From: Ignavibacteria bacterium
Lineage (GTDB): Bacteria > Bacteroidota > Ignavibacteria > Tepidaquicellales > Tepidaquicellaceae
Reading direction: 5' to 3'
Assembly (NCBI GenBank): GCA_016704345.1
Contig: JADJAH010000013.1
Coordinates: forward strand, 62,001 to 126,000
Length of the DNA stretch: 64,000 nucleotides
The notes beneath the pieces are model-generated. The model ran no database searches, had not been told where the DNA came from, and saw only the letters and a program-made list of their open reading frames with translations. This document shows, piece after piece, positions 28,177 to 35,719 of the stretch (the stretch's first letter is position 1; every line of letters starts with the position of its first letter). The position numbers were made by a program, and so were the translations under genes.

Positions 28177-29853
28177 TTGGCAGATAACAAAATCATTTTT
28201 TCAATGGTGGGTGTCAGCAAGATGTTCCCGCCTCACAAGCAAGTTCTCAAGAATATTTATCTTTCATTCTTTTATGGAGCGAAGATCGGCATTATCGGAC
28301 TCAACGGTTCCGGAAAATCCACACTCCTCAAGATCATAGCCGGTCTTGAAAAGAATTTTGAAGGAGAAGTCCATTTCACTAAAGATTATTCAATAGGTTT
28401 CCTTGCACAGGATCCCGTGCTTGATGAAACAAAAACTGTGAAAGAAATTGTACAGGAAGGTGTACAGGAAATAGTTGACATACTGAAAGAGTATGAAGAA
28501 GTAAACAACAAATTTGCCGAACCGATGGAAGACGATGAGATGACAAAGCTGATCGAAAGACAGGGTGAACTCACGGAGAAGATCGAACACATGGGCGGAT
28601 GGGAGCTTGATTCACGCCTCGAAAGAGCAATGGATGCATTGAGAACACCCGACGGAGATACGCCTGTGAAGAATCTTTCCGGAGGTGAAAGAAGAAGAGT
28701 TGCATTGTGCAGACTCTTGCTCAAAGAACCCGACATACTTCTTCTTGACGAGCCGACAAACCATCTAGATGCGGAATCAATTGACTGGCTTGAACAACAT
28801 CTCAAACAATACAAAGGCACAGTCATTGCCATCACACACGACAGATACTTCCTCGACAATGTTGCCGGCTGGATACTCGAACTCGACAGAGGTGAAGGCA
28901 TTCCATGGGAAGGAAACTATTCTTCATGGCTTGAGCAGAAGACGAAGCGTCTCGAAATGGAAGAGAAGCAGGAGAGCAAACGAAGGAAAACTCTTGAACA
29001 TGAGCTTGAATGGGTGCGGATGTCACCGAGGGCGAGACAGGCAAAATCAAAGGCAAGGTTGCAGGCATATGATAAGCTTCTGAACGAAGACTCCAAAAAG
29101 AAAGAGGAACGTCTCGAGATCTTCATACCAAACGGACCGCGGCTTGGCAACAAAGTTATAGAAGCAGTGAATATTTCAAAAGCTTTTGGAGATAAGATAC
29201 TTTATGAAAATCTTAGCTTTTCGCTGCCGCCTGCGGGGATTGTCGGTATCATCGGTCCCAACGGAACAGGCAAGACAACTCTGTTCAGAATGATACTTGG
29301 TACAGAAAAGCAGGACAACGGAATTTTTGAAGTCGGCGAGACAGTGACCATTGGATATGTTGATCAGGCGCACGAACAGATTGATCCCGAGAAGACAGTC
29401 TGGGAAGTAATTTCCGGCGGCAGTGAATTTATAGAAATTGAGGGCAAGCAGTTTAACTCGAGAGCGTATGTGGCGAGGTTCAATTTCAACGGAGCAGATC
29501 AGGGCAAGAAGGTCAGCATGCTTTCGGGCGGCGAAAAGAACAGGCTTCATCTTGCGATGACTCTGAAGTCGGAAGCAAACGTACTGCTGCTTGACGAGCC
29601 TACCAATGATATTGATGTCAACACATTGCGGGCGCTTGAAGAAGGTCTGGAAAACTTTGCAGGATGCGCTGTTGTGATCTCGCACGACAGATGGTTTCTC
29701 GACAGGATAGCGACTCACATACTTGCTTTCGAAGGAAATTCAGAAGTTGTGTATTTTGAAGGAGGATATTCTGATTACGAAGAGTACAAGAAGAAAAAGT
29801 TTGGATATGTTGAACCAAAGAGAGTCAGGTACAGAAAACTCGTGGAGAACTAA
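28177..29853 (+). CDS. ettA: Energy-dependent translational throttle protein EttA (ABC-F)
   Basis: The 558-residue product has two ABC ATPase domains: Walker A GLNGSGKST (about 40), signature LSGGERRR (about 167) and Walker B LLLDEPTNHLD (about 188), then GPNGTGKTT (about 360), LSGGEKNR (about 449) and LLLDEPTNDID (about 470). Between the cassettes lie the ABC-F linker and the segment WVRMSPRARQAKSKARL, characteristic of EttA. There is no transmembrane domain. It binds the ribosomal E site and gates entry into elongation according to energy state. The start is a TTG at 28177; the protein aligns with family N-termini from there. comF overlaps its 3' end. Confidence 0.92.
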   Translation: MADNKIIFSMVGVSKMFPPHKQVLKNIYLSFFYGAKIGIIGLNGSGKSTLLKIIAGLEKNFEGEVHFTKDYSIGFLAQDPVLDETKTVKEIVQEGVQEIVDILKEYEEVNNKFAEPMEDDEMTKLIERQGELTEKIEHMGGWELDSRLERAMDALRTPDGDTPVKNLSGGERRRVALCRLLLKEPDILLLDEPTNHLDAESIDWLEQHLKQYKGTVIAITHDRYFLDNVAGWILELDRGEGIPWEGNYSSWLEQKTKRLEMEEKQESKRRKTLEHELEWVRMSPRARQAKSKARLQAYDKLLNEDSKKKEERLEIFIPNGPRLGNKVIEAVNISKAFGDKILYENLSFSLPPAGIVGIIGPNGTGKTTLFRMILGTEKQDNGIFEVGETVTIGYVDQAHEQIDPEKTVWEVISGGSEFIEIEGKQFNSRAYVARFNFNGADQGKKVSMLSGGEKNRLHLAMTLKSEANVLLLDEPTNDIDVNTLRALEEGLENFAGCAVVISHDRWFLDRIATHILAFEGNSEVVYFEGGYSDYEEYKKKKFGYVEPKRVRYRKLVEN

Positions 29854-30547
29854 GCTCTTTCAGGGCACGCTTCAAATTCCAAAAGACATTCTCGATTTTA
29901 TTTTCCCCCGGATATGTATAGTATCCGGGGAGAAAATTCCCGAAGATAATTCCAACCCGTTCGTTTCCGATTCCATCCTCACTTCACTCAACAGAATTTC
30001 TTCATCAGATGAGGCAGAACTTTTCTCAAAGCTTGAAGCAGATGAGTGTTTGTCGCTATTTACTTTCTCAGGCGAATGTGAGATGTCTAAGATCATACAT
30101 ACAATGAAATACAGCGGCTTCAAAAGCATTGGAAACGTGCTTGGGAGAATACTTGGCGAAGAGTTGGCAAAGAAACAACATGGAGAGATCAATTTTATTC
30201 TCCCTGTTCCAATACATAAAGTACGGATGAAAGAAAGAGGATACAATCAATCATTTCATATTGCCAAAGGAGTTGCAGGAATTGTCAGCGGTGTATTGGC
30301 AAATGACCTTGTCATAAGAAATCGCAACACACAGACGCAAACAAAGCTTAATAAAAAAGAAAGATCCGAGAACGTTAGCCTGGCCTTTGAAATCAATTCA
30401 AAAAACAGCTTGCGAGTTGAAAACAGTGTAGTGCTTGTAGTTGATGATGTTATCACTACCGGTGCTACGATCAATGAGATCACTAAAGTGCTTAGAGACA
30501 GCGGAGTAAAGAATGTGATAGCGGCATCGGTGGCAATGGCGAGTTGA
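29807..30547 (+). CDS. comF: ComF-family amidophosphoribosyltransferase-like protein
   Basis: The 246-residue product carries the phosphoribosyltransferase PRPP loop VLVVDDVITTGATINE (about 208-223). It also has the ComF pattern IHTMKYSGFKSIGNVLG, LPVPIHKVRMKERGYNQS and RNTQTQTKLNKKER. The N-terminal zinc-finger region typical of ComF is reduced: FPRICIVSGEKI keeps only one Cys. ATG 29807 is preferred as the start because FIFPRIC then sits about 25 residues from the N-terminus, as in relatives. This gives a 47-base overlap with ettA in another frame. ComF proteins take part in DNA uptake and transformation in several bacteria. A role here is inferred from family only. Confidence 0.85.
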   Translation: MLNQRESGTENSWRTKLFQGTLQIPKDILDFIFPRICIVSGEKIPEDNSNPFVSDSILTSLNRISSSDEAELFSKLEADECLSLFTFSGECEMSKIIHTMKYSGFKSIGNVLGRILGEELAKKQHGEINFILPVPIHKVRMKERGYNQSFHIAKGVAGIVSGVLANDLVIRNRNTQTQTKLNKKERSENVSLAFEINSKNSLRVENSVVLVVDDVITTGATINEITKVLRDSGVKNVIAASVAMAS

Positions 30548-30549
30548 GA

Positions 30550-30590
30550 GCAATTAAAAATTAGAAATTAAGAATTAGGAATTGCGGCGG
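30550..30590. repeat. AT-rich imperfect heptamer repeat
   Basis: AATTAAAAATTAGAAATTAA-type sequence follows the comF stop directly. The same kind of repeat follows the gene ending at 32744. Confidence 0.6.
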
Positions 30591-30665
30591 AGCAAAGTTT
30601 CGGGGAAAATTGTACAGAAACCCTCGGAAATAATGTGCAGTTTTTCATAACTATTCCCTGCTTCA

Positions 30666-30689
30666 CCGCCCGCTTCGCTCGGCGGGCGG
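30666..30689. repeat. GC-rich palindrome
   Basis: CCGCCCGC and GCGGGCGG form a perfect 8-bp stem around TTCGCTCG in an otherwise AT-rich spacer. It may be a dispersed palindromic element. There is no T-run for intrinsic termination. Confidence 0.6.
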
Positions 30690-30787
30690 ATGCATGCAAG
30701 GTTCCTAAACATTGTGTATCTATTTGTATCTAAGTGTGTTTGTATTTTGGAGCTAAATAAGAATTGTTTTGGGTGCCTCATGATTCT

Positions 30788-31015
30788 TCATTCCGGCACA
30801 ATGTCTAATAGCTCGTTTCCTTCATACACAAAGATGAACCATTTATCAAGTACTTGTACTCTGACGTATGACCTTTCGCCATCTATCGGCAATACTGATT
30901 CCACAGATGCGCGGGTGTTCCCCGTCAAACTGCTTTCGGCAGAGTTTGAAGAGCCGGGGAACATGATCAATGCGGTTATTGCTATTGCAATGAACAAGTG
31001 ACGAATGCCTTTCAT
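30788..31015 (-). CDS. Small secreted hypothetical protein
   Basis: The frame gives 75 residues, beginning with a plausible signal peptide (MKGIRHLFIAIAITALIMF, then PGSSNSAESS). A short mature part follows, with strands YVRVQVLDKWFIFVYEG. GGAAGGA lies at a suitable distance before the ATG on the coding strand. An opposing frame at 30690-31001 lacks comparable features. No family is recognised. Size and secretion are the only supported properties. Confidence 0.55.
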   Translation of the reverse strand: MKGIRHLFIAIAITALIMFPGSSNSAESSLTGNTRASVESVLPIDGERSYVRVQVLDKWFIFVYEGNELLDIVPE

Positions 31016-31244
31016 ATTTGGGGTCCTTCCGTTGATTGCATTTGTAAAAGAATGTGAGGCAATCTACCGGAGAGTTTGATGCAGTCAAAAGAAATTTTGG
31101 GACACGGGGAGAAGCGAAAAGAGGTCGCTGAAGCTGTACTCTTTTAGAAAAAACTTGAATTACAGAACGCTAAAGCATATTTTATCTGCAACATCTATGA
31201 GTTTCAGGAGAAGTAAAGAAGCAGGAATAATCCTATAATCATTA

Positions 31245-32744
31245 ATGAAAAATAAGACAGTCGAGATACTCAGAACCTTAAGCAATGAAGAAATTGCTGA
31301 ATTCGGGAAGTTTGTGAATTCTCCATACTTCAATGAGAATTCAAAAGTTGTGAGATTATTTGAAGCGCTCTCGAAGTTTCATCCTGATTATGAATCTACA
31401 CTTCTTTCGGATGATACAGTTTACAAGAAAGTGAATCCTGATCTTGCCTTCAATAAGCTTACACTGAAAAAAATGTTCTCCGGACTGAATAATGTTCTTG
31501 AAAAATACCTTGTGCAGAAAAACTTCGAACATAAACCATTTGAATATTATGACAACATGTTCGATGCAATGCTTACAAGAAATCTTCAGAAGCTCTCCGG
31601 CAAGTGCATAGAAAACTGTGAAGAGATCCTTCACAATGACAGCGCTTTGAATTCAGATTATTTCCTGTATGGATTCAAGCATTTCACAAACGTTGCCAAT
31701 TATCTCATCTCCTCTAAGCCGAGAAACAGTCCTATGGAAGTTGAACGTGTGGTTGAAGCCTTGTCGGACAGAGGTTATAACATTACCGGATTCTTTATAA
31801 AGGAGATATCACGGTGCTTTGATAATATTCTTACTTTTGACAAGAACTTTGACATTAATAAGGAGAAGTATTTTGTGTGGAAACTTTTTGGCACAGTTGA
31901 TTTTCCTAAGTTGTTTGAATTCATGAGAGACAATGCTAAGAGTGAGATAGAAACGGCGGTTTGCAATGTGTATTGCGCGTGGTATCTCGCATTCAGCGAG
32001 TTTAAAATTGAATCACATTATGACAAGTACAAGTCTTTGATATTCAAAAGCAGAAAGTATTTCAGCCGTGATGAAATGCGATTTCATATTCTCCGGCTGA
32101 TGCGCTATTGTCTGATGAAAATTGCGGAAAGCAAAAAGTCCGGAAAGTTTGAGAGCGAACTTTTTGACATTTACATTATATTTACAGAGAAAGGTTTCTA
32201 CAAGAACTCTGTTTCTGATTATCTGAGTGTAGAAGCATTCCGGCCGATTGTTCAGCTTGGATTGAAACTCAAGAAATATAAATGGACGCTCGAATTTATA
32301 AACAAGTTCAAGAATAAACTTCCTCCTGACCGCAGGAAGAATATGTTTCACTATGCTAGCGCAATGTATTTCTTTCACATCGGCAAGCACGCTGAATCAA
32401 TGAAGCACAGTCAGAAAGTGGAGTTTGATCATTTCCTTTTCCGTCTCGACCTTCGGGATCTGATGCTGATGACATATTACGAAATGCGGGCATTTGAAGC
32501 TGCTATCTCGCACATTGATACGTACAAACACTTTCTTTCCAATGACAAAGCGCTCTCACTTGTTGAAAAGAAAAGACATAAAAACTTTATAGACATTGTC
32601 CGGAAACTAATTGAGTATATGAATAAAGGTAGTGTTGATACTGAGATGAAAATCGAATTGCTTAGAAGAGGGGAGACATCAAACAAAGAGTGGGTAGAGG
32701 AGAAGGTTTATGAGGTGTTCAAGTCGAGAGCTAGATCAGCATGA
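31245..32744 (+). CDS. Large helical hypothetical protein
   Basis: The 499-residue product is almost entirely helical, with repeated amphipathic helices and a start LRTLSNEEIAEFGKFVNSPYFNENSKVVRLFEAL. This pattern (SPYFN near residue 29) is familiar from uncharacterised proteins of about 500 residues in Ignavibacteria and Bacteroidota that probably form TPR-like solenoids. There is no signal peptide or membrane span, so it is cytoplasmic. The partial gene at 1-390 is of the same general type. An AT heptamer repeat follows the stop. No function is assigned. Confidence 0.7.
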   Translation: MKNKTVEILRTLSNEEIAEFGKFVNSPYFNENSKVVRLFEALSKFHPDYESTLLSDDTVYKKVNPDLAFNKLTLKKMFSGLNNVLEKYLVQKNFEHKPFEYYDNMFDAMLTRNLQKLSGKCIENCEEILHNDSALNSDYFLYGFKHFTNVANYLISSKPRNSPMEVERVVEALSDRGYNITGFFIKEISRCFDNILTFDKNFDINKEKYFVWKLFGTVDFPKLFEFMRDNAKSEIETAVCNVYCAWYLAFSEFKIESHYDKYKSLIFKSRKYFSRDEMRFHILRLMRYCLMKIAESKKSGKFESELFDIYIIFTEKGFYKNSVSDYLSVEAFRPIVQLGLKLKKYKWTLEFINKFKNKLPPDRRKNMFHYASAMYFFHIGKHAESMKHSQKVEFDHFLFRLDLRDLMLMTYYEMRAFEAAISHIDTYKHFLSNDKALSLVEKKRHKNFIDIVRKLIEYMNKGSVDTEMKIELLRRGETSNKEWVEEKVYEVFKSRARSA

Positions 32745-32750
32745 TGGCAA

Positions 32751-32785
32751 TTAAAAATTAAAAATTAAAAATTAAAAATTAGAAA
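32751..32785. repeat. Tandem heptamer repeat (AAAAATT)n
   Basis: About four to five copies of AAAAATT occur in tandem immediately after the helical hypothetical gene. A degenerate version follows comF at 30550. Confidence 0.85.
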
Positions 32786-33004
32786 TAGCAATTTCTCACT
32801 TCTTGTCATTAGCTAAAGTAGGAAAAGATGTTCAGCTTGGATTCCAGATAGATGTTATTTGAATTCATTTTGGCAAAATTTTTCAATCGAACCACATCCT
32901 TCAGGCATGAACACGAAAAGATTTTATTGATTTGAAAAAATTCTGATTAAATATTCTTACATATTATTAATCCTATTGAATAGAGTTCCGATTTTATTTA
33001 ACTC

Positions 33005-33070
33005 TTAACACAAAGCGGGGCTTGGTGATGGGAAGCCGAGTTCCTGAGCTGATTCGGAAGCCCTAACAAG
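33005..33070 (+). promoter_or_regulatory. Putative structured 5' leader, unassigned
   Basis: In an AT-rich spacer, a GC-richer block can fold. GGGCTT (33018-33023) pairs with AAGCCC (33058-33063), enclosing CCGA (33036-33039) with TCGG (33054-33057). A competing pair GGAA/TTCC is possible inside. It lies about 105 bases upstream of the Cys-rich lipoprotein gene and in the same direction. I could not match it to a riboswitch class I know, so this is a structural suggestion only. Confidence 0.3.
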
Positions 33071-33174
33071 CATAGAGAGAGATTGCTTCTTTCATGTAGT
33101 TCTTAGAGATATTTTTTGCATTTTTAGTCTTACATCTTCAACATAATTTACTACAAATTTAAGGAGGTTATTTC

Positions 33175-33492
33175 ATGAGAACTTTAGTATCTTGTTTTCT
33201 GGCCTCGTTGCTTCTAGTGAGCGTTCATATCATTTCTTGTAATGACCAATCCCCACTCAGAAATACATCTGTAGGCTTCGAAAAAAACAGAACAACTGAA
33301 CTTGATCCTTGTTGCAACAATTTTGATCCAAGAAAGACAACAGGACCAACATGGCATGTTAACTGTTCAGGCGGCGACATTCAAATTGACAGTCAATGCT
33401 GTGCTAACTTATGGAATTACTTAGGCGGACCACCTCCACCTAGCATAAACTGTACATCAGTCTATAACTTGTGTCCGGAAACCGAAAAATAA
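33175..33492 (+). CDS. Cys-rich small lipoprotein
   Basis: The 105-residue product starts with a lipoprotein signal (hydrophobic LASLLLVSVHIISC; lipidated Cys predicted at residue 22). The mature part has seven further cysteines, including two CC pairs (DPCCNNF, SQCCANL), suggesting a disulfide-stabilised fold. It also has a short PPPP turn (GGPPPPS). A strong AAGGAGG site lies seven bases before the ATG. It is followed 46 bases later by a T9SS propeller gene in the same direction and may be co-transcribed with it. No family is recognised. Confidence 0.7.
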   Translation: MRTLVSCFLASLLLVSVHIISCNDQSPLRNTSVGFEKNRTTELDPCCNNFDPRKTTGPTWHVNCSGGDIQIDSQCCANLWNYLGGPPPPSINCTSVYNLCPETEK

Positions 33493-33538
33493 TTTATCAA
33501 ATGAGTGTTCATTAATAAATCCTTTAGTCATTTTTGAT

Positions 33539-34852
33539 ATGAAAACGAAGAACTCTTTAAACGCAATTGTTGCAAAAGTTTTAAAGACAGTCGTCATTGC
33601 ATTCATTTTCATTTGTGGTGATGTACGATTATTTGCACAGTCATATTCATGGCATATGACAACAAACTCGATTTACGATTACACATATTTTGACAATCTC
33701 CACTTCATTAGCTCTAATACCGGTTGGATGATACATGCCTACGGAGTAATCTTCAAAACAACAGACGGCGGATACAACTGGGCGAAGCGGGATTCTGTTA
33801 ATGTTGGCAGCTTCACAGGTGTTCAGTTCATCAATGATGAAACTGGTTGGGTCTCATCCAGAAGCAATAACATGTTCAAAACTACAAATGGAGGTAACGA
33901 TCTTGTTCGTATCACTAACTTCCCCAACCCTGTTCCAAGCGGACTTGAAAGCGTTCACATTTTAGACGACTTATTCATCTACGGATGCGGAAGATATGAC
34001 GCATTTGCAAACTTTGTTAAGAGTTCTGATGGTGGAAATACATGGACGACACAAAGCCTAACGCAATACGCAACCGGTTTAAGCGACTGCTATTTCTTCG
34101 ATCAAAATACCGGAATGGTGGCAGGCTGCATGGGTACCGGGAACCAAAGAGAGGCAGTGATATTGTTCACTTCTGACGGTGGACAAACCTGGGCAACGAC
34201 ATACGAAAGCAATCGGGAAAGAGAATCTGTGCAAGTGTTATGTTTTGTAGATGATTTGACAGGATATGCTTCAGTAGAAACCATTTCTTCTCCGGAAAAA
34301 TATGTTTTGAAAACTACAAATGGAGGGTTGAATTGGACTGATCTTTCTTTTCCAAATTATCCTGAGTCCGGCATTGGTTTTATGAATGCAAACACCGGTT
34401 GGGTTGGAGGTGATTTCAATCCAACTTACGGAACTACGGACGGTGGTGTAACTTGGTTCAATGCAAACATTGGTCTGTCCATCTATGGGTTTCAATTCTT
34501 CGGGGATACTCTGGGATACGCTTGCGGCAAGTACTTTTACAAATACGAGAGGACAAACAGTGTTGTTCAAACAAGTTCAGAAATTCCGGATGATTTTGAA
34601 TTGAATCAGAACTACCCAAACCCCTTCAACCCAAGCACGAAGATAAATTACAGATTGCAAGTTGCAGGTGTCACGAGGCTTGTTGTGATCGACTTAATGG
34701 GAAGGGAAGTAGCTGAGCTGGTGAACGAGTATCATTCGCCGGGAAGTTATGAGTATAAGTTTGACGCAAGTAATCTCAGCAGCGGGGTTTACTACTATAA
34801 GATCACCGCAGGTGAGTTTGTGTCTGTGAAGAAGATGTTGCTCGTTAAGTAA
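33539..34852 (+). CDS. Secreted YCF48/Asp-box beta-propeller with T9SS sorting domain
   Basis: The product has 437 residues with an N-terminal signal (VLKTVVIAFIFICGDVRLFAQ; cleavage after about residue 34). Asp-box motifs recur (TTDGGYNW, SSDGGNTW, TSDGGQTW, TTNGGLNW, TTDGGVTW) together with TGW(M/V) strands typical of YCF48/HCF136-like propellers. A full T9SS sorting domain starts near residue 353 (NQNYPNPFNP) and ends KKMLLVK. It is probably a surface-exposed or released protein. Only five bases separate its stop from that of the convergent small gene downstream. Confidence 0.88.
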   Translation: MKTKNSLNAIVAKVLKTVVIAFIFICGDVRLFAQSYSWHMTTNSIYDYTYFDNLHFISSNTGWMIHAYGVIFKTTDGGYNWAKRDSVNVGSFTGVQFINDETGWVSSRSNNMFKTTNGGNDLVRITNFPNPVPSGLESVHILDDLFIYGCGRYDAFANFVKSSDGGNTWTTQSLTQYATGLSDCYFFDQNTGMVAGCMGTGNQREAVILFTSDGGQTWATTYESNRERESVQVLCFVDDLTGYASVETISSPEKYVLKTTNGGLNWTDLSFPNYPESGIGFMNANTGWVGGDFNPTYGTTDGGVTWFNANIGLSIYGFQFFGDTLGYACGKYFYKYERTNSVVQTSSEIPDDFELNQNYPNPFNPSTKINYRLQVAGVTRLVVIDLMGREVAELVNEYHSPGSYEYKFDASNLSSGVYYYKITAGEFVSVKKMLLVK

Positions 34853-34857
34853 ATTGA

Positions 34858-35064
34858 TTAAGATCCGTTTGGTCTTTCACAGGAATCTTTTTCAACACTT
34901 CGGGACAACTTTACTCTGTTTCTGATTTTCCACTTGAACATCATCTGAAGCCATAGGTAATCAATTTTTTCTCTGGGAGTCATGGATGACAGAGGTTTTT
35001 CCAAATGCCCGTCAAACATTGGGTCAATCTCCTTGCCTGTAACCGGATTAATTGGTTTTTTCAT
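34858..35064 (-). CDS. Small partner protein of a nucleotidyltransferase (possible antitoxin)
   Basis: The frame gives 68 residues, starting MKKPINPVTGKEIDPMFDGH. The middle (MTPREKIDYLWLQMMFKWKIRNR) is predicted helical and basic at the C-terminus. It begins inside the 3' end of the nucleotidyltransferase gene (17-base overlap), so the two are translationally coupled. No family is known to me. The arrangement resembles two-gene toxin-antitoxin units, with the small basic product as candidate partner. This role is inference. Confidence 0.55.
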   Translation of the reverse strand: MKKPINPVTGKEIDPMFDGHLEKPLSSMTPREKIDYLWLQMMFKWKIRNRVKLSRSVEKDSCERPNGS

Positions 35065-35584
35065 TAAGCCTTTTAAGTTCTTTTATGTCAATTAGATCTT
35101 TGTCTCTCGCAGGTTTGATAAACTCTTTTGCATAGAGCAAGTCCTTCACTGATGACACATTTGCTTTTACTTCATCAAGATAGATAGTTTCTGAATTCTT
35201 CATGAGCTCTTCAAAATTCAATGGATAACTTAAGAAAATGTTTAACTGTATCGGAGACCGCTCAGCAACAAAAGTATATACCAACGCATTTGTTTCTGCA
35301 ACCCATCTGTTCCTATTTTCTTCTTCATATAAATTCTCAACCGGTTCTTGAATTCTTGGTGAGAGTCCAAATTCCTTAGCTAAGTCTATGATCTTTTCAA
35401 GATTTGATTTATCAAAATCAACTGATATGTCTAAATCGTAAGTGGCGCGTTCAACACCATGTAATACACAGGCAATGCCTCCGCAAACTACAAACCTTAT
35501 CTCTGCCTTGCCGAGTGCTTTCAGTAAATCAAAGAGGTCATTTCCGAAATCCATAATATCCAATGATGTTTTGGTGTTAAACAA
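35048..35584 (-). CDS. MNT/AbiEii-like nucleotidyltransferase
   Basis: The 178-residue product has the minimal nucleotidyltransferase signature. VVCGGIACVLHGVERAT is followed by the metal-binding DLDISVD (residues about 32-58), and helix-rich segments contain KDLLYAKEF and ARDKDLIDIKEL near the C-terminus, as in AbiEii/DUF6036-type proteins. Such enzymes transfer nucleotides to RNA or protein targets, and several act as toxins of type IV or related systems. The small gene downstream overlaps it by 17 bases. A toxin role is plausible from family and arrangement but not demonstrated. Confidence 0.75.
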   Translation of the reverse strand: MFNTKTSLDIMDFGNDLFDLLKALGKAEIRFVVCGGIACVLHGVERATYDLDISVDFDKSNLEKIIDLAKEFGLSPRIQEPVENLYEEENRNRWVAETNALVYTFVAERSPIQLNIFLSYPLNFEELMKNSETIYLDEVKANVSSVKDLLYAKEFIKPARDKDLIDIKELKRLNEKTN

Positions 35585-35662
35585 ATTTAAGCAAATAGAA
35601 TCAAACTCAAACTGATAATTTTAAATATTTGTCCAGCTGATCTTAGGAATCAAATGTCAAAT

Positions 35663-35695
35663 AAAAAAGCCGGGAGAATTTCTTCCCCCGGCTTT
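35663..35695 (-). terminator. Terminator of the giant beta-helix gene
   Basis: Read on the minus strand, AAAGCCGGG and CCCGGCTTT form a 9-bp stem with a 12-base loop, followed by a T-run. It lies 25 bases after the stop of the giant gene. Confidence 0.85.
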
Positions 35696-35719
35696 GAATT
35701 ATTACTTACGAATACGTAA

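Larger units (their letters stand above)
32745..33174. other. Intergenic region with heptamer repeat and GC-richer leader
   Basis: The region carries the (AAAAATT) array at 32751-32785, then AT-rich sequence, then a structured GC-richer block at 33005-33070, and the ribosome binding site AAGGAGG at 33161-33167. No small gene is supported. Confidence 0.5.

Noticed and set aside
30690..31001. Plus-strand 103-residue frame
   Set aside because: It overlaps the better-supported minus-strand gene with a signal peptide and Shine-Dalgarno, and has no recognisable features.
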